Source: Opitutaceae bacterium
GTDB lineage: Bacteria; Verrucomicrobiota; Verrucomicrobiia; Opitutales; Opitutaceae
DNA: 64,000 nt
NCBI GenBank assembly: GCA_015075305.1
Contig: JABTUS010000011.1
Coordinates: 1 to 64,000, forward strand
Reading direction: 5' to 3'
Shown: in pieces, positions 46,101 to 54,834 of the stretch
Layout of the letters: every line of letters starts with the position of its first letter
Numbering within the stretch: position 1 is the stretch's first letter
Made by a program: the position numbers and the translations under genes
Notes under the pieces: generated by a model
Told to the model about the DNA's origin: nothing
The model's database searches: none
Seen by the model: only the letters and a program-made list of their open reading frames with translations

Positions 46101-46648
46101 TCCACGCGCTCCGTATTATAGCTGTCCATCGGAATGAAGCTCCGGAAAAAATTCCTGGCCAGAGTTGCTTCCGCCAGGCCGCGGACGCGCGTGCCAGGCG
46201 AACCGGCGCTCAGACTGGGTTCCCCCGCCACTCCTCCGGGAGCTGGCTCCGCTCCAGAGAGATTGCCACCGAATCCAGTGGTTTCCATATTGGTCTGGTA
46301 GACCAGCAGATCGCGCAGGTTGGTTGAACCGGTGTCTTCGAGAAACTTGGAGTTGATCACCGAGACCGACGCGCCGATGTCGGTCAGCTTGGTCTTTAGA
46401 CCGGTGCCCGCGAGCGATTCCGTGGCCTGGTAACCGACATCGGCGCTGGCACCCACAACAAAGGGAGAGAGTTCAATGGCGGGTTCACTCGCGGCAGGTG
46501 TGGCAGTGCGGCCGGCCGTTTTGGTCTGGGCCACGCAAAGGTGAACCCAGAGGCCAAGTCCGGAAACAACCATGGCGCGCACAGGGAGGCAGTGGAGCAC
46601 AGACGCGAGGATGGACCTGATCGCGGGAGGGAAAGACGTGACATTCAT
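43142..46648 (-). CDS. TonB-dependent outer-membrane receptor
   Basis: A 1168-residue receptor. After a signal region (residues 1-45) comes a plug that begins ELSPFVVGASADVGYQA and contains ASVSVINSKFLED and RVEINRGANALLFGVGSPAGIIN, typical of TonB plugs. The rest is a long barrel ending ITLSAKFSF with the outer-membrane C-terminal phenylalanine. The plug start is of the type common in Opitutaceae. Given the operon, it probably imports glucuronate-decorated xylo-oligosaccharides. The start is the ATG at 46648. It is the first gene of the operon and is divergent from the AraC regulator. No SusD-type partner is present. Confidence 0.9.
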   Translation of the reverse strand: MNVTSFPPAIRSILASVLHCLPVRAMVVSGLGLWVHLCVAQTKTAGRTATPAASEPAIELSPFVVGASADVGYQATESLAGTGLKTKLTDIGASVSVINSKFLEDTGSTNLRDLLVYQTNMETTGFGGNLSGAEPAPGGVAGEPSLSAGSPGTRVRGLAEATLARNFFRSFIPMDSYNTERVEINRGANALLFGVGSPAGIINTTTLGADLHKQAGSVEVSGNNHGGYRSVLKYNHVILPNELAIRVGAVHAREKFQQKFAFTDTDRQYVAGAWDVRRLRNRGLLSSTTLRASYEQGEIESNRPRTLTPSDRLSSWFSSTLPDDLEALGAREKVSYDPTRGPFNVFNLANRNASIGVIENVNRSPTLFFQDVNSVSPRDNVPVNGAGQSVIGRPMVSNNVFYPSTGLTGIAVAAYSREMSRLRSDYGLPDGAFYTSENLRDPTIFDFFNNTLIGPNSEGLANLKALDLSLEQLVWDRKAGFEVAFSRQAWDEGLQSLMPQSAPYISIDVNTRMWTGEANPNYGRPFVSTAGRATYNDVEAETTRAKAFFEIDLRGRQRRWLGWLLGRHIVSSLVQKETLTTENRGGGSTHYTPDFWTNGNNQSRGAGQSKQIVTWVYLGPSLAGASSPSGAGLSGLQKNLLNFQDTLTSQNVIIQRVPAPSAAVAGQAQYQPTHGPLTILRENREVTNTAGYANLNQRTLDSQAISMQSYLLGELVVGTAGWRKEKSSILGANAPFAPGGEGYVLVDSPNYSLKNPDLVPQKFQQTLFAWSAVGKTPERWIRRIPVLSALNLYYGESENFSPPETRTFDAFRNEIPPPRGLTEEGGIYLEAFDGRIALRINSFKTTQTGSFNTVVSAIPATIVSLHNTVFNMVRSGLVSNGGNGFPSGYVPPPDELLRTFSVQVQPSGFISSTNPGVRDTSDFVTEGKEIELSFRPTRGLSFVLNVAQQQSVRSNTGRAVRRLLFDTPTSTGDSLAAEWLKPWARQIPLNAGALGKEGSNDINLLGNNFLINALNRYNVAASGDGAPVQELREWRVNFVGNYQFQTGRLKGWGVGAGVRWQDRAAIGFPVATFESDMSPSDGIPELSDLRISDVHHPYFGPTETRYDAWLSYGTRIFRNRVPLKLQLNVRNLFTHDQLVPAVANPDGTIPVWSIAEGRKITLSAKFSF

Positions 46649-46800
46649 GGGAGTAACGTGAGGATGAAAGTGGAGATGCTTGCCTAAGATTGACCTGGCA
46701 TGATGCGGGATGAGCCCAGGTTCGTTTCCCAACAATAAATCTTCGTTCGAGCACCGTCTATAGTTGCCTCTGATAATGTTTGTCTGAAATTGATCCTTTC
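46649..46800. promoter_or_regulatory. Divergent control region between the TonB receptor operon and its AraC regulator
   Basis: These 152 bases lie between two divergent starts and must hold both promoters and the likely AraC-type binding site. AT-rich patches TATAGT and GATAATGT occur near 46757-46780 as possible -10 elements for the regulator. I cannot name a precise operator. Confidence 0.45.
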
Positions 46801-47724
46801 ATGGCGATGACTTTTCACTCGGTCGAACGGTTGGGCGCTCCCTACGCTTCCGTGTCGGAGGTGGGCTTTGTCATCCCCACGGGAAGTGAAATCAACCTGA
46901 GCAACGTGGAGCACAAGATCGTGTTCTACCTGAAGGCGCGATGCAGGCTCGTGATTGAGGGGGAGGGTGAATTCGCGGTCGAAGCAGGGGATGTCCTGGT
47001 CGTGCCGCGGCGGTGTGTCCAGCGATACCGGGCGGGACAGGGAGGCGCGGCCCAGTTGCATGCGCTGAAGATCCTCTTTTCCTTGCCTCCGCTTCCAGCG
47101 AAGGGCGCAAGGCCGGTGCCGACGGAAGGGCTTGGTGATCCCGAGGCGGATCTGACGGCCTTCGTCCAGCATCATTTCCGGCAAATCCGCTACCTCCGCG
47201 GTGCGCAGACAGCCGCGATCCAGGAGATTCTCCGTGCGATCCGGCATGAGACTGAACACCACGGACCCGGGATCCGTCACCGCGTGCGGGCCTTGTGCAC
47301 CAATCTGGTTGTGCACGTGGCTCGCCGGCTGCATGAGCCGATCTCCGCTCCCCATGCGTCGGCGATGGGATCAGGGGCGGGAGCGGTGGTGGTTCAGGCA
47401 AAGGAGTACCTGATCCGCAATCACGCACGAGAGCTGACCTTGGGAGAGGTGGCGTGGTCGGTGAGAAAGAGTGAGGAGCACCTCGCGCGGGTGTTTCGAC
47501 GCGTGACCGGCCAGACTGTCTTTGACTACCTGCGCACCGTACGCCTGGAAATGGCGAAGACTCTTCTGATCAACTCGGAAAAAACTCTGACGGAAATCGC
47601 GTCCGCGTCGGGATTTGGCTCACTCGCCCTTTTCAGCCGTAACTTCAAGCACTATGTCGGCAACAGTCCCTCCATCTATCGGCAGCAGCGCTCCCAAGCT
47701 GTGGTGTGGCGTCCGTCGGCGTAG
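46801..47724 (+). CDS. AraC-family transcriptional regulator
   Basis: A 307-residue protein. The first 110 residues form a cupin-like sensor (YLKARCRLVIEGEGEFAVEAGDVLVVPRR). The last 100 are a two-helix-turn-helix AraC domain: TLGEVAWSVRKSEEHLARVFRRVTG with DYLRTVRLEMAKTLL, then TLTEIASASGFGSLALFSRNFKHYVG. It is divergent from the TonB receptor operon and is the natural sugar-responsive activator for it. A TTG start at 46780 would add seven residues; I prefer the ATG at 46801. Confidence 0.88.
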   Translation: MAMTFHSVERLGAPYASVSEVGFVIPTGSEINLSNVEHKIVFYLKARCRLVIEGEGEFAVEAGDVLVVPRRCVQRYRAGQGGAAQLHALKILFSLPPLPAKGARPVPTEGLGDPEADLTAFVQHHFRQIRYLRGAQTAAIQEILRAIRHETEHHGPGIRHRVRALCTNLVVHVARRLHEPISAPHASAMGSGAGAVVVQAKEYLIRNHARELTLGEVAWSVRKSEEHLARVFRRVTGQTVFDYLRTVRLEMAKTLLINSEKTLTEIASASGFGSLALFSRNFKHYVGNSPSIYRQQRSQAVVWRPSA

Positions 47725-47761
47725 TGAAAGAGCGGACTCTTACCGGAGTCGAAATCGCAGC

Positions 47762-47962
47762 TCAGCCGCTCCGGCAGGCGATGCTCGCGTACTGCTTTCG
47801 GCTGAAGCCGTAGTGGTGGTTTGCGCATTCGGGACACAGCGTGTGCGAGATGGAGTTGCGCTTCTGCCACAGTTCGTACGGATCCATTTCGACAAACTCC
47901 ATCGGCCCCACCCGCAGGCGCTTGCACCCGCAGCACACGATGAGCAGGGGCTCCGCGTCCAT
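47762..47962 (-). CDS. Small Cys-rich protein (66 aa), zinc-binding type
   Basis: A 66-residue reading frame starting at the ATG at 47962, with AAAGGA 5 bases upstream. It has two cysteine pairs: CCGCKRLRVG near the N-terminus and SHTLCPECANHHYG near the C-terminus, with a tryptophan in LWQKRN between. This C-x2-C...SH-x-L/I-CPxC pattern resembles the short metal-binding segment often found at the ends of two-component and sensor proteins in this group. A longer start at 48013 is possible. It is convergent with the AraC gene. The function is unknown, but the ribosome-binding site and motif make it likely to be real. Confidence 0.6.
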   Translation of the reverse strand: MDAEPLLIVCCGCKRLRVGPMEFVEMDPYELWQKRNSISHTLCPECANHHYGFSRKQYASIACRSG

Positions 47963-48155
47963 GGAATCCTTTCGCGCAATAGTCGATGCCATTGTGACCA
48001 TGCCCAATACCATGAACCCGGTCGCGCGCCCTGCCTATCGGGGTTTCCCCCACTCTTTCCCTCGGGCGCAAGCCCCCACTTTGTTCCATCGCCATGACTC
48101 GTGACAACCGGCATCCACGCTGTCGAAATGTTTTCCTCGCAAGGTCCTTGATTTC

Positions 48156-48173
48156 CGAAGCTTGCAGGCTTCG
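48156..48173 (+). other. Hairpin upstream of the 5'-nucleotidase gene
   Basis: A perfect six-base stem CGAAGC/GCTTCG with a six-base loop is followed by CTTTTC, like a short terminator or leader hairpin. It lies 24 bases before the nucleotidase ATG and argues against a start at 48162, which would fall within it. Confidence 0.35.
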
Positions 48174-48197
48174 CTTTTCAACGCTCACCCATTCCGC

Positions 48198-49838
48198 ATG
48201 CAAAGACTCGCCGACAGCCGTTACGCGCTCTCATTGATTTTTCTAATTTTGGCGAATTTTTCAGCGGCGGCACCTGAGCGAACGCAGGTCACGCTGCTTT
48301 CAACGACCGACCTGCACGGTCACATTCTGCCCATCGACTACGCTACAAACTCACCCTCCAACGTGGGTCTCGCAAAGGTCGCCACGCTCATCAGAAAGGT
48401 GCGCGCCGCTGAGGGTGAAATCGTGCTTGTGGACTGCGGCGACACGATCCAGGGCACTCCGCTGGTCTATCATCACAACCGCATCAACAACACTCCGCCG
48501 GATCCCATGATGCTGGTGATGAATGCACTCGGTTATGACGCGATGGTCGTCGGCAATCACGAGTACAATTTCGGACTCGCGGTTCTTCAGAAGGCGCGTC
48601 GCGAAGCGCAATTTCCGTGGCTCTCGGCGAACACCGAACACACCGCTGACGCCACGCCCGCATTCGACGCCTATGTCGTCAAGACCGTCCGCGGCGTCCG
48701 CGTGGGAGTGCTCGGGCTGACAACCCCCGGGATTCCGTATTGGGAGGACAAGGGAAACTACGCCGGCCTTCGTTTCACCGATCCGGTCGATGCGGCGCGG
48801 CGCGGCATCTCGGAGCTGAAGACCAGGGAGAAAGTCGATGTCGTGGTCCTCGCGATGCACATGGGGCTCGAGGAGAATCTCGCGACGGGCATCATTTCCT
48901 CCAGCCAGGTTCCCAACGAGAACGCGGCGTTGAAAATCGTCCGTTCCGTGCGCGGTATCGACGTTCTCTTCATGGGACACACCCACCGCACGGTCCCCAG
49001 CCTCGCAGTCGGCACCGCCTTGCTCACGCAGGCCGGGCGCTGGGGCGACCACCTGAGCCGCGCCGATGTGTATCTCGAGCGCAGCGATGGCGCTTCAGCC
49101 TGGCGGATTGTGGCGAAATCCTCCACCTGTATTCCGGTGGAGGCCGCCACCAGGCCCGATCCCGAGGTCCTCTCGCTCGCAAAGCCCTACCATGAGGAAA
49201 CTCAAGCCTGGCTTTCACGACCCATCGGACACAGCACCAAGGCTCTTTCTTCGGCTGAATCGCGGCTTCGGGACACCGCCATCATGGACCTGATCCAGAG
49301 AGTGCAGCTCGATGCCGGGAAAGCGGATGTGTCATTCGCCTCCAGCTTCACTCTTAACGCCCGCCTCCCCAAGGGCCCGGTGACCGTTAGGGACATCGCC
49401 GGCCTGTATGTTTATGACAACACCCTGGTGACGATCGATCTCACCGGCGCCCAGATCAAGGAAGCTCTCGAACATTCGGCGCGCTATTTCCGTCCCCATG
49501 ACGCCGGCAAATCAGCGGCGCAACTCATCGATCCATCGATTCCAGGCTACAACTTTGATCTGGCGGAGGGTGTCAGCTACATCATCGATCTGCGCCGTAC
49601 TCCCGGCGATCGCATTGTCGATCTGAAGTTCAATGGCGAACCCCTCGATCCCTCGCGCCACTTTCGAGTCGCAATCAACAACTATCGCCTCAACGGCGGC
49701 GGCGGTTACACGATGTTCAGCGACGCCCCGGTGCTCCAGCGCTCGAGCACGGAGATCCGCGATCTCATCGTGGACTGGGTTCAGTCCCATCCGGAAATTC
49801 CCACCGAGCCGACGAACAACTGGTCGATTCAGGACTAG
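48198..49838 (+). CDS. Secreted 5'-nucleotidase / 2',3'-cyclic nucleotide phosphodiesterase family
   Basis: A 546-residue protein with a signal peptide (MQRLADSRYALSLIFLILA, ending near FSAAAP). The metallophosphatase motifs are all present: STTDLHGHI, VDCGDTIQGTP, VVGNHEYNFG, LAMHMGLEEN and MGHTHRTVP. The C-terminal 5'-nucleotidase domain follows from about 330, with GPVTVRDIAGLYVYDN and the nucleotide-stacking region NNYRLNGGGGYTMF. It should release phosphate from extracellular or periplasmic nucleotides. I start at the ATG at 48198, which gives a clean signal peptide. Confidence 0.9.
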   Translation: MQRLADSRYALSLIFLILANFSAAAPERTQVTLLSTTDLHGHILPIDYATNSPSNVGLAKVATLIRKVRAAEGEIVLVDCGDTIQGTPLVYHHNRINNTPPDPMMLVMNALGYDAMVVGNHEYNFGLAVLQKARREAQFPWLSANTEHTADATPAFDAYVVKTVRGVRVGVLGLTTPGIPYWEDKGNYAGLRFTDPVDAARRGISELKTREKVDVVVLAMHMGLEENLATGIISSSQVPNENAALKIVRSVRGIDVLFMGHTHRTVPSLAVGTALLTQAGRWGDHLSRADVYLERSDGASAWRIVAKSSTCIPVEAATRPDPEVLSLAKPYHEETQAWLSRPIGHSTKALSSAESRLRDTAIMDLIQRVQLDAGKADVSFASSFTLNARLPKGPVTVRDIAGLYVYDNTLVTIDLTGAQIKEALEHSARYFRPHDAGKSAAQLIDPSIPGYNFDLAEGVSYIIDLRRTPGDRIVDLKFNGEPLDPSRHFRVAINNYRLNGGGGYTMFSDAPVLQRSSTEIRDLIVDWVQSHPEIPTEPTNNWSIQD

Positions 49839-49946
49839 AATCCAGAGGGTCGCTCCCTGCGGTCTCTGGGCGTGCAGGTGGCCCGGATCAAGCGCACGTC
49901 GGCACATTTGGCTGAAGCTTGAACGAAATCGCTCCGATACTTTGGC

Positions 49947-50591
49947 ATGAGCAACCTCATCCCACCGCTTCTTTTCGCCGGCCTGATTGCAGCCGCTCCG
50001 CTGGCTGCGGTTGAGCGCGGGGATTCCTACGACTCGGTCATCAGCGAAAAAGGCGCCCCCTCCGGCAAATTGAATTCAGGCTCGGTTCAGATCCTGAAGT
50101 ACAGCGATCAGGAGATCCGCCTCGAAAAAGGTGTCGTGGTGTCCATCCGCGGCGTAGGCAGGTCCGCAGCACCGGCGGTCAAGCCGCAACCCCCACAGGG
50201 CATTCCCGCTTCACCGCCGGAGTTGCGATGGACGGAAAGTTTTCCCGAGGCAATCAACCTGGCCAAGGAAACGGACCGCAAGGTTTTCATGTTTTTCACT
50301 GGCTCCGACTGGTGCGTTTGGTGCAAGCGACTCGAGGCTGAGGTCCTCTCAACACCCCAATTCGCCCGCTTCGCGCCCGAACGCTTCGTGCTGCTCAAGG
50401 TTGATTTTCCCAAGAGCACCCAGCAACCCGAAGATCTTGTCGCGCAAAACCAGGCACTCGCGAAGCGGTTTCGCGTGAACGGTTTTCCGACAGTGATCGT
50501 TTTCTCCGCCGATGGAAAACGCCTCGCCGACCTCGGTTATGAGCCGGGTGGACCGGCGCCCTTCATCGAGAAACTGTCGATGATCAAATAG
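49947..50591 (+). CDS. Exported thioredoxin-like protein
   Basis: A 214-residue protein with a signal peptide (MSNLIPPLLFAGLIAAAPLA). Residues 20-75 resemble a short outer-membrane-lipoprotein-like segment (RGDSYDSVISEKGAPSGKL). A thioredoxin fold follows, with TGSDWCVWCKRLEAEV (CxxC active site) and NGFPTVIVFSADGKRL. It may reduce or isomerise periplasmic disulfides, or act as a thiol sensor. It follows the nucleotidase after 108 bases in the same direction. Confidence 0.83.
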   Translation: MSNLIPPLLFAGLIAAAPLAAVERGDSYDSVISEKGAPSGKLNSGSVQILKYSDQEIRLEKGVVVSIRGVGRSAAPAVKPQPPQGIPASPPELRWTESFPEAINLAKETDRKVFMFFTGSDWCVWCKRLEAEVLSTPQFARFAPERFVLLKVDFPKSTQQPEDLVAQNQALAKRFRVNGFPTVIVFSADGKRLADLGYEPGGPAPFIEKLSMIK

Positions 50592-50608
50592 GGCGCGGTT
50601 GCAGCCGC

Positions 50609-53600
50609 CTACCACTCGTACACTTCGACCAGGGCAACCCCGGTCGTGCCGCCGACTCCGGAGACGTTTGCAGTGTAGCTGCCCGGCTCAAGGTTGACGA
50701 TCAAGACGGCGTCCTTGCCTCCCTCCTTGAGCGGAAAAGCCCCGCGAGCCCTGCCATCATCCGTGGACCAGTTGTCATTGGATGCAATGGATGTCGTCCC
50801 GCGATAGAGTTCGAGCTGGGGGTCGTTCAAGACGCCTCCCACTCCAAACTCGGAGAGCTGGGGACCGACTGCGCGAATGAGCACCCGTTTTGTCCCGCCG
50901 CCTGAAATCACGAAGCCGGCGATAAGGAGGTCTCCTCCCGTGCCGACATCCGCACGTGCGGACACATTGATCAGCCGCGGTCCACCGGTGGCAATCGGTC
51001 CATCCATGTCATAGAGCTCAACCAGCGCGACGCCCGACGCCTCCGCCTTCACCTGGGCCGTGTACGCGCCCGGCAGTACAGGTGTCAGCAGGGCGGAGTC
51101 CTTCGATCCGGCATCAAGGGAAAACGCACCTATCGAATTGAAAACGGACGCATCCTGGGCGCGCCAATTGTCGTTCCGCCCAACAATCTGCTTATCCTTC
51201 AACAGTTCGATCGCAGGATCCGGAAGGAACGCCTGCACACCATAATTGGCGAGCGACGGACCCACCGCGCGCGCAAGCAGCGTCTTGGCTCCGCCTTCAA
51301 CGACAAATCCCACAATGAGCGTCTTCTCGGCCTGACCACCACCCGATGTAGAGCATGCCATTGTGCAGCAGCGGTGACGACCGAACCGGTCCTCCAAAGT
51401 GGTAGGTGCGCTTGATCGATCCATCCGCATTCACCGCCACAAGCTTTCCGTCGAGCGTTCCGATGTAGATCACGCCCGCGCTGTCCACGGCAGGCGAAGA
51501 GGTCCGTATCTCGGCCCCCACCTGTGCCGCCCATCGCAACACGCCATCACGACTGACGGCATGCAGTTTGCCATCGTAGGTGCCGAAATACAGCGTGCCA
51601 TCCACCCCGATCGCGGCGGATGAGGACAATCCCGAGCCCGCGCGGTAGATCCACTTTTTGACCCCATTCCGATCCACCGCAAAGAAATCCCCATTCAACG
51701 CGCCCACGTACACGTTGCCTTGCTGATCAATGGTGGGTGACGCATAGATTTCATCTCCCGCATCAAAGGTCCATCGGACGGTCATGTCCGGAGTCAGCGC
51801 GTAAAGTTTGTGATCCGTGGAGCCAATGTAGATCGTGCCATCCCCACTCATGCCAGGGGAGGAATAGGACTCGCCGGTGATCGGATACTTCCCTTTGACG
51901 TCACCCTGTTTGCTTATGGCATGCAGATCACCGGCCTCAGCTTTCGCGTAAACGGTGCCATCCAAGGAGAGAGCCACCGAAGCATGCATGGCATCGCCCA
52001 GGTCCCGTTCCCAAAGAATTGCCCCTGCAGGCGAAAGTGCAGTCAGTGTTCCCGCCTCATCGCCGATGACGATGGTGCCTTCCGAGTTCACCGCAGGGCT
52101 GGAATACGTGCCGTAGGATGAGAGAAACTTTGTCCACCGCCCCTCTCCCGACGGGCTCATAGCCTCCAGATAGCCAAGTGCGCTTGAGAAGTAGATCGTT
52201 CCATCGGCACCTGCCGCAGGTGGCGCATTCACCTCCCCTATCGACAGTTCCTGCCACTCGGAATCCACCAACCACAAATCAAACCTGCCGCCATCCGTCA
52301 GACTGTCGACCGAGAAGAAATACGTTTCGCCAGCCTTGGCTTGAAACGTCACCGTTGGGTCAGGAAGCAGACCAAGGGCATCGTCATTCTCGGCCACCAG
52401 CTTCAACGCCGCAATGGCACTCCCTTGGTAAACGCCAAGAAGCGTGTCAACCGCATCACTGTGCACCGATGCCGTAAACGGGCCATCCTGAGGTGCGTTC
52501 CATCGAAACCACACCGACCGCCCTCCAACCATGTTGTCTATCCGTGGCTCGCCTGTCTGAAGCGTCGCTCCAATGTTGCTTTGGGTCGTTCGAAAGCTCA
52601 ACCCGGACAATTCCTGAGCCGAGGCAAAATCGTCATTGCCCGGCGGCGCGCGAAGGTTGAGCAGAACCATGCCCTCCTGGCCGACTTTTCCATCGACCAC
52701 AATGTGGTAGGTCGTGCCCTGGGTTGCCGTGAACTCCACCAGACTCGTCATCTGGCCTCCGATGTTGTCGTTCGACACCACCTCCACCAGACTGTCCACC
52801 CGACTTCCGGTGTAAACCGCAAGGGCCGTATCCAGGAGACTGCCAGCGGTGTCGAAGGCGACTTTCATGGTTTCAGGAGCAGTCCAGCTCCACCACAACG
52901 AATGCGAAGCCGGCACCCCTCCATGGGCGGGCTCCCCGGTTTCCCTCCCCGCTCCATTGTTCGCCGTGCGAACCCGGACAAACCCCCCAGTCAGAATGGC
53001 AGCGTCAGCGAAGGCGTCATTGAAAGGTGCGGAGCCGGCCATCAGGGCACGAGCCAGATTGATCCGAAGTGGCTCCATAGCCATCGCTCGTGAGGAATTT
53101 CAGCGCCATGATGCGCGCTTTCCAAGCTACCCCGGCGAGTCCAACCCCATTGTTGCCCACCGCACCAATGACACCCGCAACCGCCGTGCCGTGCCCAAAA
53201 CCATCGTCATCCAGAGGACTGCCGCTGGCGGGATCCTTGCGGGCTACGGTGGCATTGATGCCGAACACGTCGTCGATGTAGCCGTTTCCATCATCGTCGA
53301 TCCCGTTGCTTTCCTTTCCATTGCCCGACTCTCCCGGGTTCCGCCAGAGGTTGCCAGCAAGGTCGGGATGATCGGGATAGACTCCTGAATCGATGACTGC
53401 GACAACCACACCGGAAGCGTCCGTCGCCACATCCCAGCCTTCAACGGCATGGATATCCGCCCCCGCCTTCCCGCCTGACTGGCCGGTATTCTGCAAGGCC
53501 CACTGCGCTCCCGATAGGAATTCCGGATCGGATGGCAGCGCATGAGCCCGGAGCAGGCGATCCGGTTCAACCTGCGAATAAAGCCCGGTCTCCTGAAGCC

Positions 53601-53907
53601 GGGTGATCAAACGAGTTACACTCTCCCCGGGAGGCACTTCAATGACCCGCAACCCGTCAAATCGGGAAAATCGCCGGGAAGTCCGCGTCTTCTCCCGCCC
53701 TTCAGCCGCCGTCAGGCTCTGTTCGGATGCCGACTGTTTGGGCACCGCAAGAATGGCCCTGTTGGTGAAACCTTGAGCCCTTTCCTCCGGCGTAAATGCC
53801 CGGTCGGAGACCTTGACAACTTCAGCCGCAGCTTCCGCTGCAATGCCAAGACACAGGGCGAAGCAAAGCCAATTCAATCCGCTCGGGGTATGCACTGCAG
53901 CGAGCAT
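50609..53907 (-). pseudogene. Subtilase with PPC, PQQ-repeat and C-terminal beta domains, broken by two frame-changing lesions
   Basis: Three frames in series make one former secreted protein. The first (53907 to about 53060) has a signal peptide, the catalytic aspartate (VAVIDSGVYPDHPDL) and histidine (DDGFGHGTAVAGVIG) of family S8, and stops being subtilase-like after GYGATSD. The serine region (GTSMA type) is missing. Near 53058-53066 the sense jumps phase to INLARALMAG, which normally follows the catalytic domain. This part has two PPC-like domains (NDAFADA..., NDDFASA...) and about seven PQQ-type repeats (GTIYIGS, GTLYFGTYDGKLHAV). A second phase jump near 51345-51375 leads to a tail of two repeats (TLIVGFVVEGGAKTLLARAVGP, LIAGFVISGG). 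The enzyme cannot work as a protease. Confidence 0.75.
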
Positions 53908-54006
53908 GCAATCCACACCACGTTGGCAAGCTCGTTGTACTCGCAGGGCTGCCCAGCAGCGCGTTTCAGGGATTCCGATTCGCGCGCGTATGCGCTACCG
54001 CAGTCG

Positions 54007-54762
54007 CTACTTCGGCGAGGGAAAAGTCACTTTTGGAGCTTCGCTGTCGGCTGGAAGCGCTCCTGCCGGCTTCGTCGTCGCCGAAGACTCCGACATTCCA
54101 CTTTCAGCACTCAAAGTCACCACGCGCTGCGCCCAAATGCTTTGTGGGCTAAGCGCATTGAGTTGGGTCACATAACCTTGGAGGCCGGTCGAATCGCCAG
54201 CCACAGAAGCAAGCACCGCCAGTTGATAGGTCGCTTCCGCCCGCGTTGACACCGGTTGTCCCAGATCGGCCACTATGGACTTCAAGGCTGCCTCGCCGCC
54301 GGCGCGATCGCCGGAGAGCAACTTGGATACCGCTCCTCCCATGATGGCACGATGCGACAAGATACTTGTCCCAAGGGCTGGAACCGCCTTGGCGTAAAGA
54401 GGAATTGCCTCGGAATACCTGCCCGCTGTGTAGGCTTCATCCGCCAGCCTCAGATAGGCCACCCCGCCGAGCAGGTGATGCTCATGGGATGCAGCAAACG
54501 CCTTCAACTGGTCGTTTGACGTCGCCTTCGCATAGTCTGCGGCGACTCCCTTCTCACGTTGTTCCTGAATGATTTCCCAAACGCCCTTGCCAACAATGGC
54601 CCCGAGCACGACGACACATGCCACGATGATGATCGCACGGTTGCGCGTCCAGAACTGGCGCAGCTTCTCATCAAAGGGAACTTCGGCCACCGGTGCCGGC
54701 GCGCCAGCGGAGGGAGCATCGCCCGCGGAACCAGGACGAGAGGGCGGTAGTGATGAAGCCAT
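54007..54762 (-). CDS. Single-pass membrane TPR protein (YfgM-like)
   Basis: A 251-residue protein. A proline-rich cytoplasmic N-terminus (about 45 residues) precedes one membrane helix (AIIIVACVVVLGAIVGKGVWEII). The rest is a periplasmic helical repeat domain with TPR-like units (RLADEAYTAGRYSEAIPLYAKAV, ATYQLAVLASVAGD). This layout is that of YfgM-type chaperone-linked proteins, but sequence identity cannot be judged by eye. It lies between the pseudogene and purU on the same strand. Confidence 0.6.
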   Translation of the reverse strand: MASSLPPSRPGSAGDAPSAGAPAPVAEVPFDEKLRQFWTRNRAIIIVACVVVLGAIVGKGVWEIIQEQREKGVAADYAKATSNDQLKAFAASHEHHLLGGVAYLRLADEAYTAGRYSEAIPLYAKAVPALGTSILSHRAIMGGAVSKLLSGDRAGGEAALKSIVADLGQPVSTRAEATYQLAVLASVAGDSTGLQGYVTQLNALSPQSIWAQRVVTLSAESGMSESSATTKPAGALPADSEAPKVTFPSPK

Positions 54763-54834
54763 GTTCAAGGTGGTGAAAGGCGAGACCTAAGCAGACCGGC
54801 CCAATCGCGTAAAGGAAGGAGTTAATCTGCCGGA

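Noticed and set aside
50609-53907. Three independent genes for the subtilase, PQQ-repeat and C-terminal frames
   Set aside because: The middle and last frames have no signal peptide or proper start and join domains that normally belong to one chain; family sequence is missing at both joins.
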